From contig NC_061508.1 in NCBI RefSeq assembly GCF_022539505.1, positions 31,056,256-31,120,255 on the forward strand: a stretch of 64,000 bases of DNA. The letters run 5' to 3'. Positions 1 through 11,972 of the stretch are shown here, piece by piece (position 1 is the stretch's first letter; every line of letters begins with the position of its first letter). The notes below the pieces were generated by a model. That model was not told the origin of the DNA. It was given only the letters and a program-made list of their open reading frames with translations, and searched no databases. This DNA is from Lolium rigidum. Its lineage: Eukaryota > Streptophyta > Magnoliopsida > Poales > Poaceae. The position numbers were made by a program, and so were the translations under genes.

Positions 1-390
1 CACCTCATCGCTGCTAGTTGCTTGTGTGCCGCGCCGTGACCTCGTTAGTGTTCTAGGCTCGCGTCTCTAGTACGGTCTAGCCTAGGACCAGCACAGTACC
101 GTTGTTGAGCATACTTTCAATACTGCATCGCTGTTTTGACAATTGCTGTTTTTGCTACCATATATAAGCCATCCTATAGCTCCACATATTGTCTCCACGT
201 GCACTGTGTCGACCCCAGGTAATCGCTTTGGCAATCTTTGGAGAAGCTGATCTTTGTTGGTTGCCGTATCACCTTCCTCCTGTTTGGTAAGAACTTGTAA
301 GAGCTTTGTATTTTGCTTGACGAATTGCGCGTGAACCACCATATTCCGTAGTTTCTAGGCATATACATTTGTGCTTTTTGAGTACTAACC
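1..390 (+). other. Untranslated leader of element B
   Basis: No convincing ORF is present between the window edge and the gag start at 391. The position fits the 5' leader between primer-binding site and gag. No LTR end or PBS was recognised, and the sequence does not match the 3' LTR seen at 11973-12575, so the 5' LTR should lie further left. Confidence 0.5.
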
Positions 391-3246
391 ATGTCGGGAC
401 CTACACCGGCCGCTGTTGACCCGGCCAAGATGACGAGTGAAGAGTTGCATGCTCACTTCACCCACCTTTTGGGTGGGCATGCACGCGACACCGAGGCGCG
501 CATTGGTGACGTAGATGCCAAACTCACCGACGCGCCGGACAAGCTGGATGGCCTCGAGGCAGCTTTCAACACCAAGCTCGACGCCAAGTTCCAGGAGTTG
601 TTGACTCGGTTACCGCCGCCTCGCGCCAACGTGCAACGCCGCGCACGCCGCGTTCCTCGTGCGGACATTCCCGCAGTGTACCGCTCCTGCTGCAGCAGCA
701 GCCGCACATGACGCGCCTTCGATGAAGGCTACGAAGATTATGAAGGGGACGCGGACGAGCAGGTAGATGAGAACGCATCGGACGGCGAGGAAGTCCAACA
801 ACCCGCACCTGGTCGTCCACGGCAGCTGAACCGCCACGCTCGACCACCTCCACGCCCGGTACGTAATGATGATGATCATGTTGCTAAACCGAAACTGAAT
901 ATTCCGCCATTTGAGGGTAGATATAATCCTGATGCATATCTTACATGGGAATTGGAAGTAGAACAACGCTTTGCATGTTTAAAATACCCTGATCACTTGC
1001 GTGTTAGTGCTGCTACTTGTGAGTTCACAGATTTCGCATCTATTTGGTGGTCTGAATATTGTAGAACACACACAGCAAATATTCCTGCTACATGGGTTGG
1101 GTTAAAACTTGCTATGCGTACTCGTTTTGTTCCTCCACATTATCAACGTGATTTGCTGAAAAAATTGTCTCGCTTAGAACAAGGAAAAAATTCTGTAGAA
1201 GACTATTATCAAGAATTGCAAACTGGCATGATTCGCTGTGGTATTGTAGAGGATAATGAGGCTATGCTTGCTCGTTTCTTTGGTGGTTTGAATAAAGAGA
1301 TTCAGCATATTTTAGATTATAAGGAGTACAACACTATTACTCGCTTGTTTCATCTTGCTTGCAAAGCTGAACGTGAAGTGCGGGATCGTCAACCACCATG
1401 GAGAAGAGCTAACGTTTCGCAGGTCGTACATCGTCGTGGTCTCCGCGACAATCAGCGCCACAATCTCGTGGTACCGCACCAGCACCTACTACCTCCAAGT
1501 ACACCGCGCCCGCATCACGAGCACCTCCCTGCCTCTACACCAACACCATCGGCTGGTCCTCCTCGGAGTTCATCTTCCATGGCCTCCACGGGGAAGACGC
1601 GCGACATTCAATGTCGCAAATGCTTGGGATTTGGTCACATAGAGAGAGAATGCAGAACCAAGCGTGTGATGTTGGTGCGTGACGATGGAGAATATGATTC
1701 TGCAAGTGACTTTGATGAAGATACATTGGCCCTTATTGCTGCACGTGATGGTGCCAACTCTGATTCTGAGAGAGAGATGGAGGTAATGGAAGCTGACACT
1801 GCTGATCAGTACAGGAGCTTAGTTGCACAGCGTGTGTTGAGCGTGCAATTGAGCAAAGCTGAGCATGATCAACGCCACAATCTGTTCCAAACAAGAGGCG
1901 TTGTAAAAGAGCGAGCTATAAGGATCATCATTGATGGAGGGAGCTGCAATAATCTGGCTAGCGTTGACATGGTGGAGAAGCTTTCTCTTCCTACAAGACA
2001 GCGCACACATCCATACTACATACAATGGTTTGAGAGCTCTCGGAAGCTCAAGGTAACAAGAACTACACGTGTGCATTTTACCATTGGTACATATTCTGAT
2101 TTTGTGGATTGTGATGTTGTACCTATGCAAGCTTGTTCTTTGTTACTTGGTAGACCTTGGCAATTTGATAGAGAATCTGTTCATAATGGTAAAACTAATC
2201 AGTATTCTCTTATGCATGATGGCAAGAAAATTGGTCTCAAACCTATGACTCCTGAACAAATACTAAAAGATGATCTTGCTAGAGCTAGTAGAGTAAAAAA
2301 CGAGGAGAAACTTAAGAGTGAGAATCAAATTGTTGCTGCAGATTTTGTTCCACCTAAGACTAATACTAAATCTGATTCGAACCATGCTACTGAAATTCGT
2401 TTGAAAAATCCTTGTTTGCTTGCTAGCAAATCTGATATTGCTGAACTTGATGTGAACACTACTCAATGCTATGCTATCATTTGCAAAGAAGTTCTGTTTT
2501 CATTTGAGGATATGCCTCCTTCTTTTCCACCTGCGGTTGCTAACCTTTTGCAGGAATTCATTGATGTGTTCCCACAAGATGTTCCCCCTGGACTACCACC
2601 TATCCGTGGCATAGAACACCAGATTGACTTGATTCCAGGAGCGTCGCTGCCCAACCGTGCACCATACCGTACCAATCCCGAAGAGACGAAAGAGATTCAG
2701 CGACAAATTCAGGTTCTACAAGATAAAGGTTACATTCGTGAGTCTCTTAGCCCATGTGCTGTTCCTATTATCTTGGTACCTAAGAAGGATGGTTCTTCAC
2801 GCATGTGTACTGATTGTAGAACTATTAATAATATTACCATTCGATACCGTCATCCAATACCTCGTTTAGATGATATGCTTGATGAATTGAGTGGTTCTGT
2901 TATGTTCTCTAAAGTTGATTTGCGTAGTGGTTACCACCAGATTCGTATGAAATTAGGAGATGAATGGAAAACAGCGTTTAAAACTAAGTTCGGCTTATAT
3001 GAGTGGTTAGTAATGCCCTTTGGTTTAACTAATGCACCTAGTACCTTCATGAGACTCGATGAACGAAGTTTTACGTGCTTTTATTGGACGTTTTGTGGTG
3101 GTATACTTTGATGATATTCTGATTTATAGCAAATCTTTGGAGGAACATTTGGATCATTTACGTGCTCGTTTTCAATGCTTTACGTGATGCACGTTTGTAT
3201 GGTAATCTTGAGAAGTGCACCTTTTGCACCAATCGAGTTGCGTTTC
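391..3246 (+). pseudogene. gag, protease and N-terminal RT of element B (broken)
   Basis: The first part of the gypsy polyprotein. ATG 391 opens a gag with an in-frame TGA at 709-711; the same frame then runs to 3111. A CX2CX4HX4C zinc knuckle is encoded at 1612-1653. The protease has a D-G-G-S version of its active-site motif near 1932. The RT shows the block around SKVDLRSGYHQ (about 2911-2955), FGLTNAPSTFM, and a YFDD box near 3105. The frame breaks at 3055-3058 and returns at 3165-3168. Both breaks are CTCG where the family frame needs CTG. The region ends at element C's target site. It is dead as written, unless the breaks are sequencing errors (see findings). Confidence 0.8.
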
Positions 3247-4421
3247 GTTGATCGCCAAAACCCACCGGCGGGCAGCGGCCTTGTCAACACCGTAGAGCCG
3301 GGGGAGCCTAGAGCTGCGGCTGGCCGAGACCCCTCCGAGCGACGGCCCGCAATGCTCTTCCGGTCACACGCGGCGCTGCGAAGTGCAAGGGCGTGCCACC
3401 TGACCTATACCTGGTCGGGAAGGTGATGAGGTTGCCTCGCTTAGTTTCCTGCAGGGCATACATGTAAACGTTAAATACGAGCCTCGATCGGCTCTCGAGT
3501 TATCCCGTGAATCGGCTCAAAGAGCCGATCCACCCATGATCCGTACGGGGTGCACGAATACTTGGTGGTCCTGCTTGATCAATATGAAGCTAACGAGATC
3601 TACGACGATTTAGGGTTTTCACCGCATAACCGGATCATCCTACTCCAGGTTGGGCCTTGCGGCCACGCACGGTGCTCGTAAGCCGATCCTAAACAAGGCC
3701 AAAAACCAACATGAAGTTGATCCTAGGAACATCCCGTTTAGGACTTGCGAACGCCACCCTACGTGCCACCGGATCCTCCCCCCATTGTAAGGCCAAACTA
3801 TTGCAGTATATTAAACTAATCCTTGCGGAACAAGGAGCAATCGTAACGGATCAGATCTACTAAATAATGATCAAGCGGGGTGCCGCCCCCACGCCTGAGA
3901 TAGGCGTGAGGACGGCTAGATATGCAAGGGTTGCACTACGTAAGCATGCTTAAACGAAGAACAATGCTAACCCTAACACATCTAATGATAACTACGTTGC
4001 TCGCCATCAAAAGCGCTTCAGTACAAGCAACGCATGAACAACGTGGGCTTGTGCTGCCTAGATCGCAAGATGCGATCTAGGCAGCATGTCGCTTACCCGA
4101 TAGAAACCCTCGAGACGAAGGAGTTGGCGATGCGCCGAGATTGGTTTGTTTTTGGGGTTGAACGTGAGTTGTTGTTTATTCCATAAACCCTAGATACATA
4201 TTTATAGTCCAGATGGACTCTCTAATGTGGGCGTGCACTAAACCGTGCACGAGATAAACTCTAACTTCTAAACCGATACACAATCTATTATATTAAGATA
4301 CACGGGCTAACTAGCCCAAATTCTCCGTGCAAGGCCGCTTCATAGTTCTTCCATATGTAATCTCCCAAGCCCATCTTGATCGCGGCCCACCTCCCGATTT
4401 AGCCAAAATCCGGTGATAACA
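3247..4421 (-). repeat. 3' LTR of element C
   Basis: Matches 8528-9706 almost throughout. The outer terminal T is missing here compared with the other LTR, which begins TGTTGAC on the + strand. It ends GATAACA next to the purine tract. It carries the GAGCCGAT/ATCGGCTC motifs that recur in the interior, and a perfect 16-bp hairpin at 4052-4086. Confidence 0.92.
4052..4086. other. Perfect 16-bp inverted repeat in LTR of C
   Basis: Arms at 4052-4067 and 4071-4086 (TGCTGCCTAGATCGCA and its exact complement) are separated by the 3-nt loop AGA. It could form a very stable hairpin in the LTR RNA or a cruciform in DNA. An identical structure is kept in the other LTR. Confidence 0.95.
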
Positions 4422-4575
4422 CATGCCCCCCTGGTTTTGGTAATGATAATTTCAAAACCACTCGTTTTTTCCTCGTAGGGGTCGTATCACGGCAGAGCGG
4501 AACTGTCGCAAGCATGCCTCATCATGACGTCTTGCCTTCCCAACTTCTCTCGCACGATTTGACAGTTTTGGCACC

Positions 4576-5219
4576 ATGTCCTCGAGAACTGCTCGGAAAT
4601 TAAAAAACCCCCACCTCCTTTTATTTAGCCGCAACGAACAGTTCTCTTCTTTACCCCTTCCGCAGTGGCGCTCCAAAAAACCCTCCCCCACAACCATGTC
4701 TTCTTCCTCTTCCTCTTCTTCTTCTTCGGATCTTTCCCACGTGTCCTCTCCCATCCGAGAGTCGACGCCCTCGTGGGGTACGCAAGCGGCGTACGACATC
4801 CTTGCCCCGACAAAGTGGGACAAAGAGGACCATGACTCCTCCGTCTGGTCCGAGGATGACAAATCTCAAACCGACGGGGAAGCGACCTCCGCTTCCTTGC
4901 TGACGAGGAAGCGGTGGTGGAGAGCGAAGACGACCGCCACTCCTGGGCGGACTTCACCACCTCCGAGGAGGTGAAGGAGGAGGGAGAGGAGGAGGAGGAT
5001 GAAGACAGCTCCCCCGACGAGCCGCCGGCCAAACGCCGCCACCTCTGGCCCGGGAACTTCAGCGACGTCGATAGTGACGACGATGCTGACGAAGAGGATG
5101 AAGACGACGAGGGTCCTATCGGCGGCCGCTGGAGCATCGACGATGAGCCGGTAGGGAGCAGCACCGGCAGTGGCGATGACGGCGACGACGACGACGACGA
5201 GGGCAGCAGCGGCCCCTAG
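4576..5219 (+). CDS. Antisense acidic ORF (aORF-like) inside element C
   Basis: Read opposite to gag. Two overlapping frames (ATG 4576 to 4974, and 4914 to TAG 5217-5219) share one compositional style and join with a single frame change near 4900. An alternative start is ATG 4696. The product is serine-rich at its N-terminus (a run of ten Ser), then strongly acidic with long Glu/Asp runs. A basic PPAKRRH patch near the middle could be a nuclear signal. A TATA-like TTTTATTTA lies at about 4619. Acidic antisense ORFs between pol and the 3' LTR are known in Tat-lineage elements; their function is unknown. Low-complexity GAG repeats can make ORFs by chance, so this is moderate. Confidence 0.45.
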
Positions 5220-6633
5220 ATAGGGTCTTAGCATAGGGCTAGCAGTAGCAGACGGGGCAATGTATCCCCCTGGTCTTTCCTTTTGAGAGCAATCAGCTCT
5301 TCTCTCGTAAGAAATCTGGCTCATCAATGAAGAAATTCCCCAACTCGATTTTGCCGATTCCCTTTATGATAATTTAGCCGATTGTCTTCCCTCCTGATTC
5401 TGCCGATTGCCACACTGGACAATGCCCAACAAGCCGATGGCATCGCATCGGTCTCCCACACTAAATTTCGAGATAGATCCACCCAAACCCAAACTCCTTG
5501 CCACATAAAGCCAAGCCTTACTCGCGCGAATCCACAGATCTCACTCAAGATGACATGTTGAACCTAGCGGCGTAACTCCCGAAATAATGTCAGTCTCCTT
5601 TTCATTATCCTTTCCGAATTCTGCTCGTTCAGCTCCGACAGCTTCCTTCTATAATAAACACTGTCTCTTGAACGAGCCGTCACGAAGAGTGGGCCCACTT
5701 TGACAGAGTTGGTTAGACCTCGAGGGCGAGCTGCCCCCCGAGCCTCAGCCAAGGCGAGGATAAAGGACGGATCATCACCATTGAGATTTCGGGGCGGGCT
5801 TAACCTTGTCCAAGAGAGCTATCCCGCAGGGCCACCAGCCGATCACCTCCCTTCCGTTGAGGGTCCATACAGCCGATCCGGCAGGCTATGATAATTTTGC
5901 AACATAAGCACCATTTGTCAGGTAACTTGTGGTGCAGAGTTCGGCCGATCCCAACGAAGTCGGCTCCCCGGAGCAGAGACCTTCAAGGTGAGCTGCCCCC
6001 CGGGCCTTCAAGGTGGGAATAGCAGCGAGCTGATCACGTCAATCATCCTTGGTTTCCAACTCGCAACGCCGTATCAACCGATTCAGAACAAATCGGCTCT
6101 TTAGAGTGAGGGAAATTCAGGGCGAGCCGCCCTCCCCCGAGCTTTTTCAGTCCAAACCTTGCGCCTTGCTGATCAGATCGGCTCATCATCTTCGGCAGGC
6201 TGAAGCGACTTCCGGTGAGAACGCATTTCTGACACCCTCCGGACTCTTGGAGGGAACTACCCCCCCCCTGCTCTTAAGTCGATGTCTATGCATCGGCTAT
6301 TCCTGAAAATTTTTTCGGCCGACTTGCGTACCGGCCCCCATGCTCCAATATCCACCATCAAAGGATGAGACTCTTCTACTGTATATCCTCATGTTTTATC
6401 CACTTGGGCGCCCCCCCGAGCCGATTCTGTCAAGAGATTTGATGACATCGGCTCTGATGGACCGTGAATGTGTTGAACCCAGGCAGTATGGATGGTGAGG
6501 ATATTCGCGGCCGATTACTGGAATCGGCCTCCACGCTGTTTGCTCAGTGAAGGTTTTGTACTGTTCCTTCATAGACCCTTGGGGCCGATCACAAGGACCA
6601 GCCTCGACAATCTTGCACCTCGCTTGGCTTCAA
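5220..6633. other. Non-coding spacer of C rich in GCCGAT motifs
   Basis: No credible ORF lies between the antisense ORF and the protease. The stretch is dotted with GCCGAT/ATCGGC copies and with degenerate repeats around GAGCTGCCCCCCGAGCC (near 5728, 5988 and 6124). This resembles the repeat-bearing 3' untranslated region of Tat-type elements. Confidence 0.5.
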
Positions 6634-7244
6634 CTACATGGTCAGGCCAGTGGATAAAACTAGCTTAACCCTTCCCTTTGTCACATCGATGCGCTCGCAG
6701 TCGTCCAATTTGATGCCTGAGAGGGGTTCTTGGCCTGCTGCTTCCCATGCGTTCATGCCAGCCGTTGAAACTTCGGCCGAGTCGTCGGCTTGGACGACCT
6801 CTACCTCATCACCATCCCACTGTATTATGCATTGGTGCATCGTGGAGGGAATGCAGCAGCTTGGCGTGGATCCAATCTCTTCCCGAAGAAACAAAGCATA
6901 ACCGCTCGTGCTATCAACGATAAAGAACGCCGTAGGGATGGTTTTTCTTCCTACGGTCGAGTCCACATTCAGAACTCCTTGTGCCTCGGACGCTTGGCCG
7001 TTGAAGTCGCTCAATGTTACGTTGGTTTTGATTAGATCCGAACTCGAGCGCCCCAGCCCGACGTAGCATAGAGTACGGCATGATGTTAACCGCCGCTCCG
7101 GTGTCCACCAAGCATCCCGTTCACAGTGCCTCCCATCGATATATCCTCGTAAGTACAGGGCCTTCGGATGCCCGTAGCTCCTGTCTCGTGGCTTCTCAAA
7201 GATAACCGGCCGTGGGCCGCAGATCAAGTTGTGCCACGGATGTC
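6634..7244 (-). pseudogene. Retroviral-type aspartic protease region of element C
   Basis: Two overlapping - strand frames. The first contains the active-site block VDTGAAVNIMPYS (just below 7111). The second carries the downstream protease sequence (SDLIKTNVTLSDFNG, then a block with GYALFLREE where a LGRDW-type motif is normal) and the following IPSTMHQCIIQWDGDE stretch. The frame changes between them, so this copy is broken. The protease would cut the gag polyprotein. No RT follows, so the element must borrow RT and integrase in trans. Confidence 0.75.
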
Positions 7245-8466
7245 TCATCCGATCCCGGAGCACCGAACTCCGACGGGAGGATAAACACCATATTTGTGCC
7301 AGCCCGATGTTTCATCATCGGCTTTTCTCTGCTCGGGGCGCCACTCTTTTCTTTGTGGCTCACCCTCCTCGTCCAGGGTTCGCAGAATTTTGGCGGCCAG
7401 ATCGGGCCGTGCCTTCCTTAGCGTGCGCAGGTATAATCTTTTAGTTTCTTCCAACTCACGCAGACGCTGGACTTTTTGCTTCTGGGAACGGCTGAGCCCA
7501 TCAGGGCACCATCTGGGCTGATGATATTTGTATTCTTCACCCCCGTCCTCCAGCTCCTCGAGATCTTCCATCTGAGGGAACTCAGCACGCTTGTTCCGAT
7601 GCGGGAAAGGCCCTAGCCGGCTGAACACAGACACGTTAGCGGCACCCTTCTTCCTTTGTTTGCATTCTGGGCAGTCCTCGATTGTTGGCAATCGGCTCAT
7701 CCCCGAGTCCCGAGCAATGTTTGAAGAACGGGCAGTCCCGGTGCCTATCCATGTCACTCTGCCCTCTTGGCTTCCCTTCGGCGCGACGATCGTACCCGTT
7801 GTTGCTTCTGTCATGTTGGCGGTACCCTCCGACCTCGGCATCAGACCGGAAATTTCTTTCATCGTCGGCGTCGTAGCGCCGACGTCGGTCGTGGTGTTGC
7901 TCGTATTTGTTGAGAGGGTGCTTGGAGTGTGGGCGTTGATACCGCATGCTCCTTATTCCCCCTCTTGCCAGGTACCGCCTGTCTTTACATCGGGGTTGGT
8001 CGCGCGGATCGGCCCCCTCTTCATCCTTGCCACGGGAGTGGCTGCTTTCTGTTTCCTCTTTGTCATGGCGGCTTGCAGATCCCGCCACATTGACACCAAA
8101 GGAAAACTTTGGGTGATCTATGGGGTGGCTGAGATCCACCGTGTCGACACCGGGACCCGGACGTGGGTTTCTACCGAGCCTAATGTCGTGCGGCCGGGTC
8201 TTCTCAGCGGAGCCGATGAGTTCGGTTCCACGGGTTGCCTTGATCCCGTCATGTTTCCTTCTGAGCTCCTTGGGAAGATCCCCATGCTTCAAAGACCTGG
8301 TGTGCTCCTCCGACGGGGTGGAGAAATCTCTCCCATCAAGTGCGCCTTCGGGCGTGGAACCCCTCCCCCTGACGCCATGGGAGTGGGTTCGGTGGGAAGA
8401 GCCGAAGAGTGCGGCTTCGAGGATGGCTTTGATCTCGTCGCATGTGATTGGCGTGCCGTCCGCCAT
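7245..8466 (-). pseudogene. gag remnant of element C
   Basis: Starts at ATG 8466 (MADGTPI), 62 bp inside the 5' LTR at 8528. It is rich in Arg, His, Asp and Glu, with cysteine clusters CPFFKHC and CPEC near the boundary of two frames (8466 to about 7640, then 7862 to 7245). No canonical retrotransposon gag capsid block (W-x-L ... SWE) was found, so the capsid may be deleted or diverged. The second frame ends in a conserved RWCPDGLSRSQK block that precedes the protease in this lineage. Long + strand ORFs across the same interval are shadows. Confidence 0.65.
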
Positions 8467-8527
8467 CTCAGATGTAGATGGCGATGTGGTTGATGTAGAC
8501 GATGGTCCCACCGGGCGTGCCAGAATG

Positions 8528-9706
8528 TGTTGACTGCCAAAACCCACCGGCGGGCAGCGGCCTTGTCAACACTGTAGAGCCGGGGGGAGCCTAGAGCTGC
8601 GGCTGGCTGAGACCCCTCCGAGCGACGGCCCGCAATGCTCTTCTGGTCACACGCGGCGTTGCGAAGTGCAAGGGCGTGCCACCTGACCTATACCCGGTCA
8701 GGAAGGTGATGAGGTTGCCTCGCTTAGTTTCCTGCAGGGCATACATGTAAACGTTAAATACGAGCCTCGATCGGCTCTCAGGTTATCTTGTGAATCGGCT
8801 CAAAGAGCCGATCCACCCATGATCCGTACGGGGTGCACGAATACTTGGTGGTCCTGCTTGATCAATATGAAGCTAACGAGATCTACGACGATTTAGGGTT
8901 TTCACCGCATAACCGGATCATCCTACTCCAGGTTGGGCCTTGCGGCCACGCACGGTGCTCGTAAGCCGATCCTAAACAAGGCCAAAAAACCAACATGAAG
9001 TTGATCCTAGGAACATCCCGTTTAGGACTTGCGAACGCCACCCTATGTGCCACTGGATCCTCCCCCCCATTGTAAGGCCAAACTATTGCAGATATTAAAC
9101 TAATCCTTGCGGAACAAGGAGCAATCGTAACGGATCAGATCTACTAAATAATGATCAAGCGGGGTGCCGCCCCCACGCCTGAGATAGGCGTGAGGACGGC
9201 TAGATATGCAAGGGTTGCACTACGTAAGCATGCTTAAACGAAGAACAATGCTAACCCTAACACATCTAATGATAACTACGTTGCTCGCCATCAAAAGCGC
9301 TTCAGTACAAGCAACGCATGAACAACGTGGGGCTTGTGCTGCCTAGATCGCAAGATGCGATCTAGGCAGCATGTCGCTTACCTGATAGAAACCCTCGAGA
9401 CGAAGGAGTTGGCGATGCGCCGAGATTGGTTTGTTTTTGGGGTTGAACGTGAGTTGTTGTTTATTCCATAAACCCTAGATACATATTTATAGTCCAGACG
9501 GACTCTCTAATGTGGGCGTGCACTAAACCGTGCACGAGATAAACTCTAACTTCTAAACCGATACACAATCTATTATATTAAGATACACGGGCTAACTAGC
9601 CCAAATTCTCCGTGCAAGGCCGCTTCATAGTTCTTCCATATGTAATCTCCCAAGCCCATCTTGATCGCGGCCCACCTCCTGATTTAGCCAAAATCTGGTG
9701 ATAACA
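8528..9706 (-). repeat. 5' LTR of element C
   Basis: 1,179 bp, from TGTTGAC to GATAACA on the + strand, directly followed by the GTTTC duplication. The other LTR differs from it by scattered substitutions and a few single-base indels, so the insertion is not ancient. A - strand PBS-like sequence lies just below 8528; its tRNA is not assigned. Confidence 0.92.
9337..9371. other. Second copy of the perfect LTR hairpin
   Basis: Same 16-bp arms and AGA loop as 4052-4086. Neither arm has diverged although the surrounding LTRs differ elsewhere. Confidence 0.95.
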
Positions 9707-9711
9707 GTTTC

Positions 9712-11957
9712 TTGGCTATGTTGTTACTGCGCAGGGAATTGAAGTTGATCCAGCCAAGATTGAGGCAATTGAGAGTTGGCCGCAGCCAAAGACGGTCACA
9801 CAAGTGAGGAGTTTTCTTGGCCTCGCTGGCTTCTATAGGCGCTTTGTGAAAGATTTTGGAACCATTGCTGCGCCGCTGAATGAGCTTACAAAGAAGGATG
9901 TGCCCTTTGTGTGGGGCGATGCACAACAAGACGCCTTCATGATTCTCGAAAGATAAGTTAACACATGCTCCATTACTCCAACTTCCTGATTTCAATAAGA
10001 CTTTTGAGCTTGAATGTGATGCTAGTGGAATTGGTTTGGGAGGTGTGTTGTTACAAGAGGGCAAACCTGTTGCATATTTTAGTGAAAAATTGAGTGGGCC
10101 TAGTCTGAACTATTCTACTTATGATAAAGAATTATATGCGCTGGTTCGGACATTAGAAACTTGGCAACATTATTTATGGCCTAAAGAATTTGTTATACAT
10201 TCCGATCATGAATCTTTGAAGCATATTCGTAGTCAAGCTAAGTTGAATCGTCGCCATGCAAAGTGGGTTGAATTTATTGAGTCTTTTCCTTATGTTATAA
10301 AACACAAAAAGGGTAAAGATAATGTTATTGCTGATGCTTTGTCGCGCCGTTATACTATGCTATCTCAACTTGACTTCAAGATTTTTGGATTAGAAACCAT
10401 AAAGGAACAATACTTGCATGATGCTGATTTTAAAGATGTGTTGCTGAATTGTAGAGATGGTAGAACATGGAACAAATTCGTCCTCAATGATGGATTTGTG
10501 TTCCGTGCTAACAAGCTATGCATCCCAGATAGTTCCGTTCGTCTTTTGTTGTTGCAGGAGGCGCATGGAGGAGGATTGATGGGACACTTTGGTGTCAAGA
10601 AGACAGAGGATGTACTTGCTGCACACTTCTTTTGGCCACGTATGCGTCGAGATGTTGAGAGATTTGTGGCACGCTGCACTACATGTCAAAAAGCTAAGTC
10701 TCGACTTAATCCACATGGTTTATATATGCCTCTTCCTGTTCCTAGTGTACCTTGGGAGGATATTTCTATGGATTTCGTTTTGGGTTTGCCTCGTACACGA
10801 AGGGGAGGGATAGTATCTTTGTTGTTGTGGATAGGTTTTCTAAGATGGCACACTTTATTCCATGTCACAAAACTGATGATGCTACACATGTTGCTGATTT
10901 GTTCTTTCGCGAAATTGTGCGTTTACATGGTGTGCCAAATACTATTGTTTCGATCGTGATACTAAGTTTCTTAGCCACTTTTGGAGATGTTTATGGGCTA
11001 AGTTGGGGACTAAATTGCTGTTTAGTACTACATGTCATCCCCAAACTGATGGACAAACTGAAGTAGTAAATAGAACTTTATCTACTATGCTCGCGGGCTG
11101 TTTTGAAGAAGAACTTAAAATTGTGGGAAGAATGTTTGCCTCATGTTGAATTTGCTTACAATCGTTCGCTGCATTCTACCACTAAGATGTGCCCATTTGA
11201 GATTGTTTATGGTTTTGTACCACGTGCACCTATTGATTTGTTGCCTTTACCATCTTCTCGTGCAAAATAATTTGGATGCTACAAACCGTGCTGAATTGAT
11301 ACTAAAATTGCATGAGACTACTAAAGACAACATAGCACGCATGAATACTAAGTATAAAATTGCTGGGGATAGAGGAAGAAAACATGTTGTGTTTGATGTT
11401 GGTGATCTTGTTTGGTTGCATTTGCGCAAAGATCGTTTTCCTGAATTGCGCAAGTCAAAACTAATGCCACGCGCTGCTGGTCCTTTTAAGGTGTTAGAGA
11501 AAATAAATGATAATGCATATAAACTTGAGCTTCCCGTGAATTGGGTCCGGTTAGTCCTACATTTAACATTGCAGATTTGAAGCCTTACTTTGGTGAAGAA
11601 GAGGAGCTTTCGTCGAGGACGACTTCAATTCAAGAAGGGGGGCATGATGAGGACATCCCATCTCTTGATACAACCGCTGTACCTACAGCCACACAAATAC
11701 AAGGACCAATCACTCGAGCTCGTGCCAAACAACTGAACTATCAGGTACTTTCATTTCTTGGAACTATTCCTCACATACACGAGAATATGATGCTGCCTAA
11801 ATCAGATATGTTTGTTACTCTTAGGAATGATGGACCAAGCATGGATGAGGAGGACAAGCATTGGAGCATGATCACACATGGAGGAGATGGCAGCAAGCGT
11901 TTGAGGATTGAAGAAGACGCCGCAAGTGGAGATTTCAGAACTTTGAAGCCACCATAA
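9712..11957 (+). pseudogene. RT thumb, RNase H and integrase of element B (broken)
   Basis: Continuation of B's polyprotein after element C. The RT thumb ([12 protein letters not shown]) is followed by RNase H with HSDHES and ADALSRR blocks in the frame 10036-10959. The integrase HHCC finger ([14 protein letters not shown]) lies near 10570-10690, then the core beginning MDFVLGLP. The C-terminal tail ends with ITRARAKQLNYQV and stops near 11955. Frame changes occur at 9945-9948, 10798-10799, 10951-10952, 11090-11093 and 11257-11260. Each is a CTCG or CG where the continuing frame implies CTG or CAG. The break at 10951 falls at the second catalytic Asp of integrase. Confidence 0.8.
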
Positions 11958-11972
11958 GAAGAGATGGAGACA

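Larger units (their letters stand above)
3247..9706 (-). mobile_element. Non-autonomous Tat-like gypsy element C, nested in B
   Basis: Two LTRs of about 1.18 kb flank a 4.1-kb interior. The element is bounded by a perfect 5-bp target duplication, GTTTC, at 3242-3246 and 9707-9711. Read on the - strand the LTR starts TGTTATC. A purine tract (CCAGGGGGGCATG) precedes the LTR at 3247-4421, and a PBS-like stretch follows the one at 8528-9706, so the element is on the - strand. It encodes gag and protease but no RT, RNase H or integrase. An antisense ORF lies between protease and 3' LTR. Extra antisense ORFs there are known from the Tat lineage (Grande, Retand). The Tat assignment is inferred from layout and the protease-region sequence style. 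Confidence 0.85.

Noticed and set aside
4052..4086. microRNA precursor
   Set aside because: The stem is only 16 bp with a triloop, too short for a plant miRNA precursor.
7591..8493. Long + strand ORF of 300 codons
   Set aside because: It is antisense to the gag of element C, which has the recognisable motifs. The ORF is a mirror of Arg/Asp-rich coding sequence.
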